Shown in pieces: positions 1-9,748 of a DNA stretch of 64,000 nucleotides. Made by a program: the position numbers and the translations under genes. The notes under the pieces were generated by a model, which had not been told where the DNA came from, did not search any database, and saw only the letters and a program-made list of their open reading frames with translations. Source of the DNA: Nostoc sp. FACHB-892 (lineage in GTDB: Bacteria; Cyanobacteriota; Cyanobacteriia; Cyanobacteriales; Nostocaceae); assembly GCF_014698795.1 (NCBI RefSeq), contig NZ_JACJTR010000008.1, positions 1 through 64,000 on the forward strand. Direction: 5' to 3'. How positions within the stretch are numbered: position 1 is the first letter of the stretch; every line of letters starts with the position of its first letter.

Positions 1-367
<367 letters not shown>

Positions 368-553
368 GTTATCTTTCGAGTTTGTGGCTCCGAAAAAAAT
401 CTTTTCCGGAATCCTAGTTATAATTTCGATTATCTTTTTGGGAAATCCCAAAAGCAAAATCTTTTGACGAGGATTGGTTTTTTCTTAAGCTTTCAAAGTA
501 TTATGTTTTTCAGGTTCAGCGGTGGTTGGCATCTCTCGCTTTCCCACTTAACT
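368..553 (-). other. 16S rRNA leader region
   Basis: This transcribed leader precedes the 16S gene on the minus strand. It holds a short strong hairpin (8-bp stem at 436-443/446-453) and a CTTTGAAAG-like stretch near 490-500 that resembles an antitermination boxA. The boxA reading is inference only. No coding sequence is supported here. Confidence 0.45.
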
Positions 554-583
554 AGAGTAACTAGTCATCCCCTAGTTTGTCAA
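554..583 (-). promoter_or_regulatory. Candidate rRNA operon promoter
   Basis: On the minus strand there is a perfect TTGACA (583-578), an 18-bp spacer and TACTCT (559-554). This gives a plausible start about 180 nt upstream of the 16S 5' end. From 584 to 1179 I see no gene, only scattered repeat fragments around a GCGATCGC site near 935. Confidence 0.45.
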
Positions 584-1179
584 GGGGTAAATTTATTTTT
601 TTTCTAAAAATCCAAATTGCTTGCCTGGCATCGGTTTCAGGTGAATGGGTTAAGTAACGAGAGGGATGCAGAAACGAAGTGAGCTAAACTTTCCTGTATG
701 AATAATGCACGTTGCTAGTTATTAGTGTCCCTAGATTGGATCTAATTCAGGTTTAATGATGATAATAATCATTATCGAAAAAGGCACTGAGCAGTCTTGC
801 TGGAGGGATTTACCCTGAATTCAAACGCCCGAACTAACTATATATAATAATTAATGCGGAGCTTGCTTGCGGTTTAAGACTCTCATTCTATGGTTGGCAC
901 TTGTATCGACATTCAAGTACTCGAAGAGGTTACGCGATCGCCATCGCTATGTTCGCAAAGCTTCTCTAAGATGAGGATAGGCATGATCCGTTACAGTGAG
1001 TCTAGCGCTGTAAAAGGATTTCACAATTTATGAGCGAAAAATTTGGGGAAGCGGGAAAAACAAAAACTACCGCAGTCATTGCGGAAATTTAAGTGCGATT
1101 GCATGATGATTGTCCAATCAGATTTTTTAATTAGAATTTTTGAGAAAAAGCTAAAAACTAGACTAGGCAATAAATACAG

Positions 1180-2022
1180 ATGATCCGACCGCGCAAGGTC
1201 TTTGCTCAACATTGGCTAAAAAGTGAAAAGGCGCTCAATGCAATTATTCAAGCAGCAGAGTGTACAAAAAGCGATCGCTCCACCAAAGGTGATCGCGTCC
1301 TGGAAATTGGCCCCGGAACCGGTATTCTGACTCGTCGTTTATTACCTTTAGTGCAATCTCTGGTTGCAGTTGAAATAGACCGAGACTTATGTCAACTGTT
1401 GTCGAAGCAGCTTGGTAAAACTGAAAATTTTTTATTGCTGCAAGGCGATTTTCTCACTCTAGATTTACCATCTTATCTAGCAGCCTTTCCCAATTTCCAC
1501 AAGCCGAATAAGGTAGTAGCCAATATTCCTTACAACATTACAGGGCCAATCATTGAGAAACTACTGGGTACGATCGCTAACCCCAATCCCGAACCATTTG
1601 ATTCAATAGTGTTGCTGGTACAAAAAGAAGTAGCAGAAAGGTTGTATGCTAAACCAGGCTCAAAAACCTTTGGGGCGTTGAGTGTGCGGGTACAGTATTT
1701 GGCTGAGTGTGAGTTAATCTGCACAGTTCCAGCGGCTGCATTCCATCCACCGCCAAAAGTCGATTCAGCAGTGGTGCGGTTGCGTCCCCGAAAAATAGAA
1801 ATACCAGCGCTTAATCCCCGACAGTTAGAGAATTTCTTAAAGTTGGGGTTTGGTTCCAAGCGCAAAATGTTACGAAATAATTTGCAATCAGTTATAGAAC
1901 GCGATCGCTTGAACCACTTACTGGAACAATTAAAAATAAATCCCCAAGCCAGAGCCGAAGATATCAGCGTTCAGCAATGGGTAATCCTAGCAAATGAGTT
2001 AGGAGTTAAAAGTGAGGAGTGA
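1180..2022 (+). CDS. rsmA: 16S rRNA dimethyladenosine transferase RsmA/KsgA
   Basis: This SAM-dependent methyltransferase dimethylates two adjacent adenines in the 3' terminal helix of 16S rRNA during small-subunit maturation. The 280-residue protein begins RPRKVFAQHWL, as family members do. It has the SAM-binding GPGTG loop (44-48) and the catalytic NIPYN motif (115-119). The FGSKRKMLRNNL segment near the C terminus is typical of KsgA. The next gene, ispE, is 100 bp downstream, an arrangement seen in other cyanobacteria. The last residues (ELGVKSEE) are encoded by a short tandem repeat tract that also covers the stop codon, so the C terminus may have been rewritten by repeat invasion. The protein acts in the cytoplasm. 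Confidence 0.96.
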   Translation: MIRPRKVFAQHWLKSEKALNAIIQAAECTKSDRSTKGDRVLEIGPGTGILTRRLLPLVQSLVAVEIDRDLCQLLSKQLGKTENFLLLQGDFLTLDLPSYLAAFPNFHKPNKVVANIPYNITGPIIEKLLGTIANPNPEPFDSIVLLVQKEVAERLYAKPGSKTFGALSVRVQYLAECELICTVPAAAFHPPPKVDSAVVRLRPRKIEIPALNPRQLENFLKLGFGSKRKMLRNNLQSVIERDRLNHLLEQLKINPQARAEDISVQQWVILANELGVKSEE

Positions 2023-2036
2023 GGAGTTATGAGTGA
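1996..2036 (+). repeat. Short tandem repeat tract over the rsmA stop codon
   Basis: Degenerate AGTTAGG/AGTGAGG-type heptamers run from the last eight codons of rsmA through its stop codon. They belong to the same family as the repeats near 34920 and 36565-36720 in the atp operon. Confidence 0.6.
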
Positions 2037-2122
2037 ATATATAGATGATTGCTTTGATTCAAAACCCAAAATTCATCCATTCCCAACTAGCAACCCATAA
2101 CCCTTAAATTTTAACTTTCAAA

Positions 2123-3076
2123 ATGCGTTCTTATAGCCTAATTGCCCCTGCTAAAATCAATTTGTATCTGGAAATCATTGGCGACCGTCCCGATGGCTAT
2201 CATGAGTTATCGATGATACTTCAAAGTATCGGACTGGCAGACCAAATTGATATACATTCCATAAGCACTGACAGTATTCGCATTCGCTGTAACCACCCAC
2301 AAGTACCGATAGATAAAAATAATCTGGCATACCGAGCAGCAGAATTAATGGCGATGCAATTTCCCGAAGCCTTCGCTCAATATGGGGGTGTGGAGATTAA
2401 CATAAACAAGCAAATTCCCGTAGCAGCTGGGTTGGCTGGAGGTTCGACAAATGCAGCAGCTGTGTTGGTAGGGATAGATTTATTATGGAAATTGGGATTA
2501 ACTCAGCCAGAATTAGAGGAGTTGGGAGGTACACTTGGTTCAGATGTACCATTTTGTGTAGCGGGTGGAACTGCGATCGCAACAGGTAGAGGTGAGCAAC
2601 TTTCTGCCCTACCTAATTTAGATAATATATATGTAGTATTGGGGAAATACCGCAGGCTGGAAGTTTCCACGGCTTGGGCATACAAAACCTATCGACAGCA
2701 GTTTGGTAATTCTTATATCAGAGATAACGACAACTTGGCAGCGCGTGCTAATGCAGTTCATTCAGGAGCAATAGTAAAAGCTGTCCTAGATAAAGATGCG
2801 GGAAAAATTGCCCAAAAACTGCACAATGATTTAGAGCGGGTGGTATTACCAGCCTATCCTCAAGTATTGCAACTGCGAGAAGTGTTTGCAAATCAAGAAG
2901 GCGTTTTAGGAACAATGATGTCTGGCTCTGGACCAACAGTATTTGCTCTTTTTGAGTCGCAACAGCAGGCAGAACTAGTTTTGCTGCAAGTGAGAGAAGC
3001 AATTATTGATGAGGACTTAGAATTGTTTGTAACTCGGACAATCACACATGGTATTAAAGTGGCTTCGTCTGTTTAA
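2123..3076 (+). CDS. ispE: 4-diphosphocytidyl-2-C-methyl-D-erythritol kinase
   Basis: This enzyme phosphorylates CDP-methylerythritol with ATP in the MEP isoprenoid pathway, which supplies carotenoids, phytol and quinone tails in cyanobacteria. The 317-residue protein has the GHMP-kinase layout. Near the start is APAKINLYL with a conserved Lys11. The glycine-rich ATP loop GLAGGSTN is at about 103-110. GSDVPF carries the likely catalytic Asp at about 140, and MMSGSGPT is the C-terminal GHMP motif. The ATG at 2123 is chosen because RSYSLIAPAKIN directly matches family N termini. It is probably expressed with rsmA upstream and the small membrane protein downstream. Confidence 0.96.
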   Translation: MRSYSLIAPAKINLYLEIIGDRPDGYHELSMILQSIGLADQIDIHSISTDSIRIRCNHPQVPIDKNNLAYRAAELMAMQFPEAFAQYGGVEININKQIPVAAGLAGGSTNAAAVLVGIDLLWKLGLTQPELEELGGTLGSDVPFCVAGGTAIATGRGEQLSALPNLDNIYVVLGKYRRLEVSTAWAYKTYRQQFGNSYIRDNDNLAARANAVHSGAIVKAVLDKDAGKIAQKLHNDLERVVLPAYPQVLQLREVFANQEGVLGTMMSGSGPTVFALFESQQQAELVLLQVREAIIDEDLELFVTRTITHGIKVASSV

Positions 3077-3154
3077 ATAATTCTTTTTGCTTAATGAAGC
3101 ATAGGGAATAGACAAGAATTATTTCTAATGGCCCAATCTAAAATCTAAAATCGT

Positions 3155-3484
3155 ATGAGTGACCAAAATTTAACGCCACAAACGGATACTAAAATACAGG
3201 CGACAGCAAGTCCGTTACGCTGTTTAACTGGGGCGGTTATTTCTGGAGGAATGGGATATGCAATGTATTCTCTGATGATTGCGATCGCTACAAATTTTGC
3301 TACTAAACCTGTCCATTCAATTAATCCATTGGTGATTAAAATTTCTTCTGCTGTTCGGACTCTGGTTGTTGGTGTAGTTGCTTTAGGAAGCGGGATATTT
3401 GCTATAGTAGCAATTGGTTTGTTGGCTTTGGGAGTGCAATTATTAGTGCAGGAATTGACTAAGCAAAAAAGTAGTGAAAACTAG
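3155..3484 (+). CDS. DUF3082-like small membrane protein
   Basis: This is a 109-residue protein with a short polar N terminus and two hydrophobic segments, roughly residues 26-46 and 72-98. The length, the two-helix layout and the position directly after ispE fit the cyanobacterial DUF3082 family, whose function is not known. Assignment rests on remembered family character, not on a search. It starts 78 bp after ispE on the same strand, so it may be co-transcribed. It is predicted to lie in the cytoplasmic or thylakoid membrane. Confidence 0.7.
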   Translation: MSDQNLTPQTDTKIQATASPLRCLTGAVISGGMGYAMYSLMIAIATNFATKPVHSINPLVIKISSAVRTLVVGVVALGSGIFAIVAIGLLALGVQLLVQELTKQKSSEN

Positions 3485-3585
3485 TAATTTGCTTTTATCT
3501 CAATTCATCAATTCGGGTGGATCTCTTGCGATCGCTGGATACCAGCCAATTTCCAACACATATTGTGTCAAAACCTTGAGCTTTA

Positions 3586-3751
3586 ATACCAATTCTGTAT
3601 AAAGATGCGTCAAACTATATGAGGGACGAACCGCATAGACGCGGAACGGCTTCCCGCAGGATTGGGCGCATTCGGGTAGCGTCTCGTAGAGAAAGACAAA
3701 AACAAAGGAGAAGCCAAGAAAATTTGGCGCAGTCTCACACAGAATTGGTAT
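3586..3751. repeat. MITE-like element with 13-bp terminal inverted repeats
   Basis: ATACCAATTCTGT (3586-3598) is perfectly matched in inverse orientation by ACAGAATTGGTAT (3739-3751), bounding a 166-bp non-coding unit. The interior carries the GTAGCGTCTCGTAGAG-type motif common in Nostoc repeats. No transposase is encoded. It sits between the DUF3082-like gene and the lipoprotein gene. Confidence 0.7.
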
Positions 3752-3903
3752 AACGGGACTTAGACAAAAATTAAGCCCAAATCTTGACTTTGACAGATTT
3801 CGGGTTGACACTTTATAAACTGGCTCAATATTCGCAAATTTGTGTGGAATTGATACCAGCAACACTGAAGTTGATAGCAGCAACATTACTTGTGAGCAAA
3901 ATT

Positions 3904-4509
3904 ATGAATACAACCAATAAATATTTTTTACCCCTTATTTTTGTGACAATTATTGTCAGCCTCAGCAGTTGTAGTTCTAACCCCACCGCTCGTAATATTG
4001 ACAGTGGAACGCCATCTTCTAACATAACACCGACGAATAGCTCATCGTCTCAGACTTCCGACCAGATTCCTAGCGTAGCTCAATTAAGAGAAAAATCTCC
4101 TAATAAAGAATCTCCGAAGGAAAATACGCCTTCCTCATCAACTCCTAAAGTTGCCGCTAGCAGAACTACCAACGTGACACTATATACAAGTGATACTCAG
4201 TGTCAACAACTCATTCCCGAAAAGGTTTCAGTACCAGCTGAGGAACCAGTGACAAATGTAGTAAGTAAAATTTTAGAAAAACGAGATACAAGCGACTTTA
4301 GCTTGTCTGGGTATCGTGTCAACATCAAAAATGGCATTGCTATAGTTGATTTGCGAATATCCCCTGATTCAAAGCGACAAATAGCTTCTCTTTCTAGTTG
4401 TGAACAGTTTGCTCTGTTTGGTAGTCTCCGCAAAACCTTAACAAGTAATGCCCAATGGAATATTAAAGAGGTTCGCTTCACCGAGCGAGGTGAAGACATT
4501 GTTCTTTAG
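3904..4509 (+). CDS. GerMN-domain lipoprotein
   Basis: The predicted lipoprotein has about 201 residues. The start at 3904 (MNTTNKYFL) is preferred over an upstream in-frame start at 3784 because it gives a clean lipoprotein signal: a basic/polar n-region, a hydrophobic core and the lipobox LSSC at about residues 20-23. A low-complexity Ser/Thr/Pro/Asn linker follows. The C-terminal half (about residues 85-200, beginning VTLYTSDTQCQQL and including GIAIVDLR and FGSLRKTL) matches the GerMN domain, found in spore-germination GerM and in many envelope lipoproteins of non-sporulating bacteria. The domain call is by recognition. The cellular role is unknown; a cell-envelope function is likely. Confidence 0.75.
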   Translation: MNTTNKYFLPLIFVTIIVSLSSCSSNPTARNIDSGTPSSNITPTNSSSSQTSDQIPSVAQLREKSPNKESPKENTPSSSTPKVAASRTTNVTLYTSDTQCQQLIPEKVSVPAEEPVTNVVSKILEKRDTSDFSLSGYRVNIKNGIAIVDLRISPDSKRQIASLSSCEQFALFGSLRKTLTSNAQWNIKEVRFTERGEDIVL

Positions 4510-4620
4510 TTAAATACGGTAGTAAGTGCCATCATCAGCTAGCTAAAAAGATTTTCCAATATGAACAGTTACAGGACTCATATATCAGAAGTATACTAAA
4601 GCAGTGCATATTTTAGCCAA

Positions 4621-4649
4621 TTGAAAACAGCTGTAAATAGTGGTATAAT
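4621..4649 (+). promoter_or_regulatory. Promoter of tRNA-Gly
   Basis: TTGAAA (4621-4626) is followed by exactly 17 bp and a perfect TATAAT (4644-4649). This puts transcription start about 25 nt before the tRNA-Gly gene. Confidence 0.65.
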
Positions 4650-4681
4650 TAATGTCAGCCATAAGTTGATAGCAGCAATTC

Positions 4682-4753
4682 GCGGGTGTAATTCAGTGGT
4701 AGAATGTCATCTTCCCATGGTGAACGTCGTGGGTTCGAGTCCCATCGCCCGCT
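4682..4753 (+). tRNA. trnG-CCC: tRNA-Gly (anticodon CCC)
   Basis: A full cloverleaf can be drawn. The acceptor stem GCGGGTG pairs with CGCCCGC. The D-arm is ATTC/GAAT. The anticodon stem TCATC/GGTGA closes a seven-base loop TTCCCAT with anticodon CCC. The T-arm is GTGGG/CCCAT around TTCGAGT. The discriminator base is T and CCA is not encoded. Confidence 0.93.
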
Positions 4754-5138
4754 TTAAAATCATAACCTAGCTCTTTATGTTATTGCTCCCGTTGGCACAG
4801 TTGCTTATGAGTTTGTTGAGTCAGACTTAACTAAGCATCTATAGTCTGCGGGCATTGTTACTACAATGCATATACTACAGGTTGCCGATAACACGCCGAT
4901 GTTTAACAGACTGATATTTCTATTAAACTTATCCGAAAATTCAAAAAGCAGTCTGTGTCTGGCTTAGAAATGATTTCAATTCCAGAAATTGATTATGTGT
5001 TGCCCCCAATACGTGGTAGGCACAACTGATGAATTGTATTGTCAGCAGATTTTTAGCAATTTACGCACAAACGTCTATGCACTCGCTAATAGATGACAGC
5101 TAATGGTAAAAAACAATTAGCGATTCGCAATTAGCACT
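4754..5138. other. Gap without a supported gene
   Basis: No convincing gene is visible on either strand. A short open stretch after the tRNA (about 4777-4845, reading VIAPVGTVAYEF) ends at a stop and has no start codon. It could be a remnant but is too short to identify. Confidence 0.4.
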
Positions 5139-6320
5139 ATGGCAAATTTTCTCCAACCACCAAGGTTACGCATTGGTGAAGACACTGAAGAAGAACGACA
5201 CGCCACTTGGCTGGAACTGTTTTATGACTTGGTTTTTGTAGTTGCAGTTTCTCAACTTGCTCACAATCTCAACGAAGATGTCTCTTTATCAGGATTATTT
5301 GGGTTTGTAGTTCTATTTATACCAGTTTGGTGGTCATGGATTGGCACCACATTCTACGCCAACCGCTTTGACAGCGATGATGTGGGACATCGGCTGCTGA
5401 TTGGTATACAAATGCTGACAGCAGCAGCAATGGCTATTAATATCCACCACGGTTTGGGTGAGAGTTCCCCTGGTTTTGCCATTTCCTATGCTCTCGGTCG
5501 CGCTGTGCTTGTAATAGAGTACGTTCGTGCTGGAAGACATATCCCCTCCGCACGTCCTTTGACTACTCGCTACGCTATCGGTTTTGCGATCGCAGCTTTG
5601 CTTTGGCTAATATCAGCATCTGTACCCATTCCTTGGCGATTCGGATTTTGGACACTGGGAATCATTATTGACTTTACCACACCCTTAACGGGACGGAAGT
5701 TTCAGATGGGGTTACTTCCCCACGCTTCCCACTTACCGGAACGTTTCGGGCTATTTACCATTATTGTCTTAGGTGAAGCAATCATTGCAGTGGTCAATGG
5801 TATTTCTGAACAGAAATGGGATGTTTTAACTGCGATTTCCGCCGTGTTTGGTCTAATTATCGCCTTTAGCTGGTGGTGGGTCTATTTTGATAATTTGGGT
5901 GGTAAACCTATTGAGATGGCACGGACACATGGAAAAGTTGGTGTTGTCAATCTCTGGCTCTACACTCATTTACCGCTAGTGATTGGGATTACTGCTGCTG
6001 GAGTTGGTGTAGAACAAATACTGTTGAGTAAGCCAACTTTAGCACTACCTGACTCCCAACGATGGCTCATCTGTGCTTCAGTAGCATTATGCTCTCTTGC
6101 TGTCAGCATTCTACACAGATTTGGGGTAATCCGTTATTGCAAAATTCGTTCCCAGTATCGACTTGGGGGTGCAGTTGTGCTACTAGCGATCGCCATCTTT
6201 GGCAAAGGTTTGTTACCTGTTGCAGTCATTGCCCTTGTAGGTGTAATTTCTGTTGCTCAAGTTGTTCAAGATTTATATCAGAGTCGTCCCACTACCCGCT
6301 TGGTTGACCCAGAAATCTAG
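5139..6320 (+). CDS. ltrA: LtrA-family (low temperature requirement A) membrane protein
   Basis: This is a 393-residue, strongly hydrophobic protein with about ten membrane segments. The N-terminal signature RHATWLELFYDLVFVVAVSQLAH is characteristic of the LtrA family, named for a Listeria gene needed for growth in the cold. A second family hallmark, HLPERFGLFTIIVLGEA, lies near the middle (about residues 200-216). The biochemical function of the family is not established. No membrane-associated partner is adjacent, so it looks monocistronic. A hairpin follows the stop codon. The start at 5139 places the signature about 25 residues in, as usual. Confidence 0.85.
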   Translation: MANFLQPPRLRIGEDTEEERHATWLELFYDLVFVVAVSQLAHNLNEDVSLSGLFGFVVLFIPVWWSWIGTTFYANRFDSDDVGHRLLIGIQMLTAAAMAINIHHGLGESSPGFAISYALGRAVLVIEYVRAGRHIPSARPLTTRYAIGFAIAALLWLISASVPIPWRFGFWTLGIIIDFTTPLTGRKFQMGLLPHASHLPERFGLFTIIVLGEAIIAVVNGISEQKWDVLTAISAVFGLIIAFSWWWVYFDNLGGKPIEMARTHGKVGVVNLWLYTHLPLVIGITAAGVGVEQILLSKPTLALPDSQRWLICASVALCSLAVSILHRFGVIRYCKIRSQYRLGGAVVLLAIAIFGKGLLPVAVIALVGVISVAQVVQDLYQSRPTTRLVDPEI

Positions 6321-6332
6321 CTTATAGCGTAG

Positions 6333-6364
6333 TAGTAGTAGCGGACATCTGCGCGCTACTACTA
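6333..6364 (+). terminator. Hairpin after the LtrA gene
   Basis: An 11-bp perfect stem, TAGTAGTAGCG (6333-6343) with CGCTACTACTA (6354-6364), surrounds a 10-nt loop and starts 13 nt after the stop codon. There is no T-tract, so it is either a weak or factor-dependent terminator or an mRNA 3' stabiliser. The rest of 6365-6669 shows nothing else. Confidence 0.4.
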
Positions 6365-6669
6365 TGTATCAACGCGAAATCAAATTTGGGTAATTATCTG
6401 TAAGGCATCTATCCTATGGAGGGTTTTAAGCAAAACATAAATAAATATTTATATAGTTATTTAAAGATTATGTAATTTCAGCATTCAAGCCCGACGCTGT
6501 AATGCTGAAAATTCAACGCATAGCTGTCTATCAGGGGTAACAGAACCAATGGATGAATGTCAAGATTAGGAGATGTACCTTTGGGTAGTGAAGTCAAGTA
6601 GGTGAAATATTTATTAATATATTTAATAGGAAGTGTAAATTCAACGTCAGGAGTCAGAAAAAATTCTTA

Positions 6670-6942
6670 ATGGCAGGTATTTCACATCAATCATCAGATT
6701 TTTCACCAATGGAACAGAAGATCATGAAAGACCAAGAACGATCAGACTCTAAAGAATTCGTCGGAAATCTCAAGAATGGAATCTGGCTGTTCGGATTGTC
6801 ATCCTGGGTATTCGGCATTACTGATCGCAGTATTGCTTCATTTGCGGATGGTTATCTATCTGCTTTGGATTTGACGCAACTATTCACGGCGGCTACGTTC
6901 TTTGTAGCGTGGCTATTTTTGAAACCGACATCCAGAGTTTAA
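6670..6942 (+). CDS. Hypothetical small membrane protein
   Basis: This is a 90-residue predicted protein. The first 35 residues are charged and polar. Two hydrophobic stretches follow: LKNGIWLFGLSSWVFGI (about 35-51) and LFTAATFFVAWLFL (about 71-84). A CAGGAG stretch about 18 nt upstream is rather far to be a good ribosome site. I recognise no family. It stands alone between the LtrA gene and a stretch of gene remnants, so it could itself be a fragment. The amino-acid composition looks like real coding sequence, but support is limited. Confidence 0.4.
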   Translation: MAGISHQSSDFSPMEQKIMKDQERSDSKEFVGNLKNGIWLFGLSSWVFGITDRSIASFADGYLSALDLTQLFTAATFFVAWLFLKPTSRV

Positions 6943-7069
6943 GATAGGCGACTGGTTTGAGTATCGAGTCCTGAAAGGTAGAGCAGAAGTAATCAGATTA
7001 AATGCACATGGTAGGTACGTGGAAAAAATGACAGATCATTTTAATTCCACTCCAAAACCAAACTCTTGA

Positions 7070-7213
7070 GAGGTTTTACATAAATAGCAGAAGCTTGCTC
7101 TAGAAGGGCTTTGGGAATTGCCGGGTTAAGAAAAAGACGAAATCAGATTTTTGGAAGAATGCCTCAAAAAAGAGCCACGTACTTACAACAGTCGCCAACT
7201 CACCGAAAAATGA
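7070..7213 (+). pseudogene. Degenerate IS630-type transposase helix-turn-helix fragment
   Basis: One frame reads EVLHK, stop, QKLALEGLWELPG, stop, EKDEIRFLEECLKK, EPRTYNSRQLTEK, stop. It aligns without gaps in the key region to the intact helix-turn-helix protein at 32393-32848 (TLHRWEKMGLAGLWDAPG and YLENCLAQEPETYNSKQLAKK). Two internal stops and loss of both ends make it a relic. It marks an old IS630-family insertion upstream of ftsH. Confidence 0.75.
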
Positions 7214-7429
7214 GAATGCAAAGCTGCTAGGGGAGTCGCTTCGCTAATGCTGAATTAAATTGAGTTCCGACAGATTATCAGGGGCCTTTATTGTATTGGT
7301 AAGCAAGAAGTGTTTACGCACACAGCTTAGGGGATATCGCTAAAAAATCAGGCCGAGTTTAGAAACCACTCAAAATGGCTAATCTATGGGACTACACGCA
7401 TTCTCACTGGTAAAACCGAAACTCCCAAT

Positions 7430-7651
7430 CTATGTGATACGTACAGAGCGATCGCACCATCTCGATACCAACCACTGAGATAACGCTAAAGGAACAAAGC
7501 CAAATAATGATAGTTGTCCCCCATGAGTATGCCCTGATAACATAGATTGTGGTTTGTATTGTGTTATCTTTGCTAACTCATCAATTGATTTGGGTGTATC
7601 CAAAAAAATTTTTCTAATTTTCCGGAATTGATTCTGCTCAAGTGGTAGTCT
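7430..7651 (-). pseudogene. C-terminal remnant of a metallophosphoesterase
   Basis: A 73-codon open stretch on the minus strand has no start codon. It contains YKPQSMLSGHTHGGQLSLFG; GHTHGGQ (7534-7514) is the C-terminal metal-binding block of calcineurin-like phosphoesterases of the YkuE / Lpx-like type. The preceding LDTPKSIDELAKIT also fits that family. Intact members are about 270-300 residues, so only the last quarter survives. The upstream part is gone, replaced by unrelated sequence. Confidence 0.7.
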
Positions 7652-7720
7652 CTATCAGACAAGCGATTTATACTGAAACTCTATAACGAAACCTTCGGGG
7701 TATATAACCCCAAATTAAAA

Positions 7721-7741
7721 GCCCGGTCTTCATGACCGGGC
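7721..7741 (-). terminator. Rho-independent terminator after ftsH
   Basis: GCCCGGTC (7721-7728), a 5-nt loop and GACCGGGC (7734-7741) form a perfect 8-bp GC-rich stem. It is flanked by A-runs on one side and T-runs on the other, so it can work in both directions. It lies 55 nt beyond the ftsH stop codon. Confidence 0.85.
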
Positions 7742-7795
7742 TTTTTTGACAATTACGAGTTAGGAATTGTTCTTAACCCCTAACTGTTCATTAAA

Positions 7796-9637
7796 TTAAG
7801 CAAACGCAGCAGTTGTCACATCGTTATTCGATAGAATTTCTTGCAACTCTTCAGCGTCTACCGTTTCTTTATCAACCAACATTTGGGCTATCTGATCTAA
7901 AATGTGACGGTTGCCCACTAACACTTCTTTAGCGCGTGTATAGGCTACATCCACAAGTTTGCGGACTTCTTCATCAATGGCTGCGGCGGTTTCTTCAGAG
8001 AAATCACGCTCTGACATGATATCCCGTCCCAGGAACATATTACCTTGCTGACGACCAAGAGCAACTGGGCCTAAGCGATCGCTCATGCCAAATCGGGTAA
8101 TCATCTGACGCGCAACCCGTGCTACTTGTTGCAAGTCATTAGAAGCACCAGTGGTAACTTCTTCTTCACCAAAGATTAATTCTTCAGCAATTCGACCACC
8201 CAAAGCTACTGCCATCTGATTTTCCAGATAAGCGCGGCTGTATAAACCAGTGTCCATCCGGTCTTCGCTGGGAGTAAACCAAGTTAAACCACCTGCGCGA
8301 CCGCGAGGGATAATGCTAATTTTCTGCACAGGATCATAGTCGGGCATCAAAGCACCAACTAAGGCGTGACCAGCTTCGTGATATGCTACCAAGGTTTTGC
8401 GCTTTTCGCTCATTACCCGGTCTTTCTTCTCTGGCCCAGCTAACACGCGATCAATCGCGTCGTTGATTTCATCCATCGAAATCTCAGTCAAATTCCGGCG
8501 TGCTGCCAGAATTGCGGCTTCATTCAGCAGGTTGGATAAATCTGCGCCAGTAAATCCAGGGGTACGACGAGCAATTTTATCCAAATCTACATCTTTTGCC
8601 AAGGTTTTGCCACGGGCGTGAACCTTGAGAATTTCGCTGCGTCCGGCATAGTCGGGACGGTCTACCACAACTTGACGGTCAAAGCGACCAGGACGCAATA
8701 GGGCTGCATCTAGAACATCAGGACGGTTGGTAGCGGCAATAATGATGATGCCAGTATTACCTTCAAAGCCGTCCATTTCAGTGAGCAACTGGTTAAGGGT
8801 TTGTTCTCGCTCATCGTTACCACCACCTAAACCTGCACCCCGTTGACGACCTACTGCGTCAATTTCATCGATGAAGACGATACAAGGAGCATTGGTCTTA
8901 GCTTGTTCAAATAAATCGCGGACGCGGGATGCGCCCACACCTACGAACATTTCTACAAATTCCGAACCGGAGATTGAGAAGAAGGGTACACCTGCTTCAC
9001 CTGCTACAGCACGAGCTAGGAGGGTTTTACCTGTACCTGGAGGGCCGACTAATAGTACACCTTTAGGAATTTTTGCACCAACGGCGGTAAAGCGATCAGC
9101 GTTTTTCAGAAAGTCTACGACTTCGTTTAATTCCAACTTGGCTTGGTCAATACCAGCAACATCACCAAATGTCACCTGAGTTTGTGGTTCCATTTGCACT
9201 CTGGCTTTTGATTTGCCAAAGTTCATCGCTTGGCTACCTGGGCCACTTTGAGCGCGACGTAGTAAGAAGAATAAGCCAACCAAAAGCAATACAGGGAAAA
9301 ATAAGCTGCTTAGTGCCTTAAACCAAAATCCTTCGTCGGTTTGGGGCAAAACAGAAATATCAACGCCTTTTGAAGTCAGAGTATTGATCAGGTCTGGATC
9401 GTTGACTAAGGTCACAATCCGTTTAGCTGGGTCATATTTGGGTGTAACCAAGGCTGTAGAACGGTCTGCACTCAAACTGACTTTTTCTACTCTGCCTTGT
9501 TGAACTTCTTGAATGAAGCGACTATATCGCCATGTTTCTCTGCTTTGGGGTTGTTTGTCAAAAAATGCTGTTCCCAGCGCAATGACGACAATAAACAGCA
9601 GTGCGTACAGCCCTGCATTTCTCCATCTTTTATTCAC
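7796..9637 (-). CDS. ftsH: ATP-dependent zinc metalloprotease FtsH (FtsH3-like)
   Basis: This membrane AAA+ protease degrades damaged or unassembled membrane proteins; in cyanobacteria FtsH complexes take part in photosystem II repair. The 613-residue protein has two membrane segments (about 8-26 and 108-127). The Walker A motif GPPGTGKT is at 198-205, Walker B is IVFIDEID, and the second region of homology is intact. The zinc site HEAGH is at 420-424. The N terminus [13 protein letters not shown] resembles the essential FtsH3 class of Synechocystis rather than FtsH2; that subclass is from memory. The GTG start at 9637 is supported by an AGGAGG ribosome site 10 nt upstream. It is monocistronic and has its own terminator. 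Confidence 0.95.
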   Translation of the reverse strand: MNKRWRNAGLYALLFIVVIALGTAFFDKQPQSRETWRYSRFIQEVQQGRVEKVSLSADRSTALVTPKYDPAKRIVTLVNDPDLINTLTSKGVDISVLPQTDEGFWFKALSSLFFPVLLLVGLFFLLRRAQSGPGSQAMNFGKSKARVQMEPQTQVTFGDVAGIDQAKLELNEVVDFLKNADRFTAVGAKIPKGVLLVGPPGTGKTLLARAVAGEAGVPFFSISGSEFVEMFVGVGASRVRDLFEQAKTNAPCIVFIDEIDAVGRQRGAGLGGGNDEREQTLNQLLTEMDGFEGNTGIIIIAATNRPDVLDAALLRPGRFDRQVVVDRPDYAGRSEILKVHARGKTLAKDVDLDKIARRTPGFTGADLSNLLNEAAILAARRNLTEISMDEINDAIDRVLAGPEKKDRVMSEKRKTLVAYHEAGHALVGALMPDYDPVQKISIIPRGRAGGLTWFTPSEDRMDTGLYSRAYLENQMAVALGGRIAEELIFGEEEVTTGASNDLQQVARVARQMITRFGMSDRLGPVALGRQQGNMFLGRDIMSERDFSEETAAAIDEEVRKLVDVAYTRAKEVLVGNRHILDQIAQMLVDKETVDAEELQEILSNNDVTTAAFA

Positions 9638-9748
9638 TAAGGTCTATCCTCCTGTATTTTTCGCGCCATCGCGTAGCGTCTCTGCTCGGAAAAGTCATTA
9701 TTAAGAATTATGTTAACTTATCTTAAGTGTAACAAAGTGACGTAGCTA

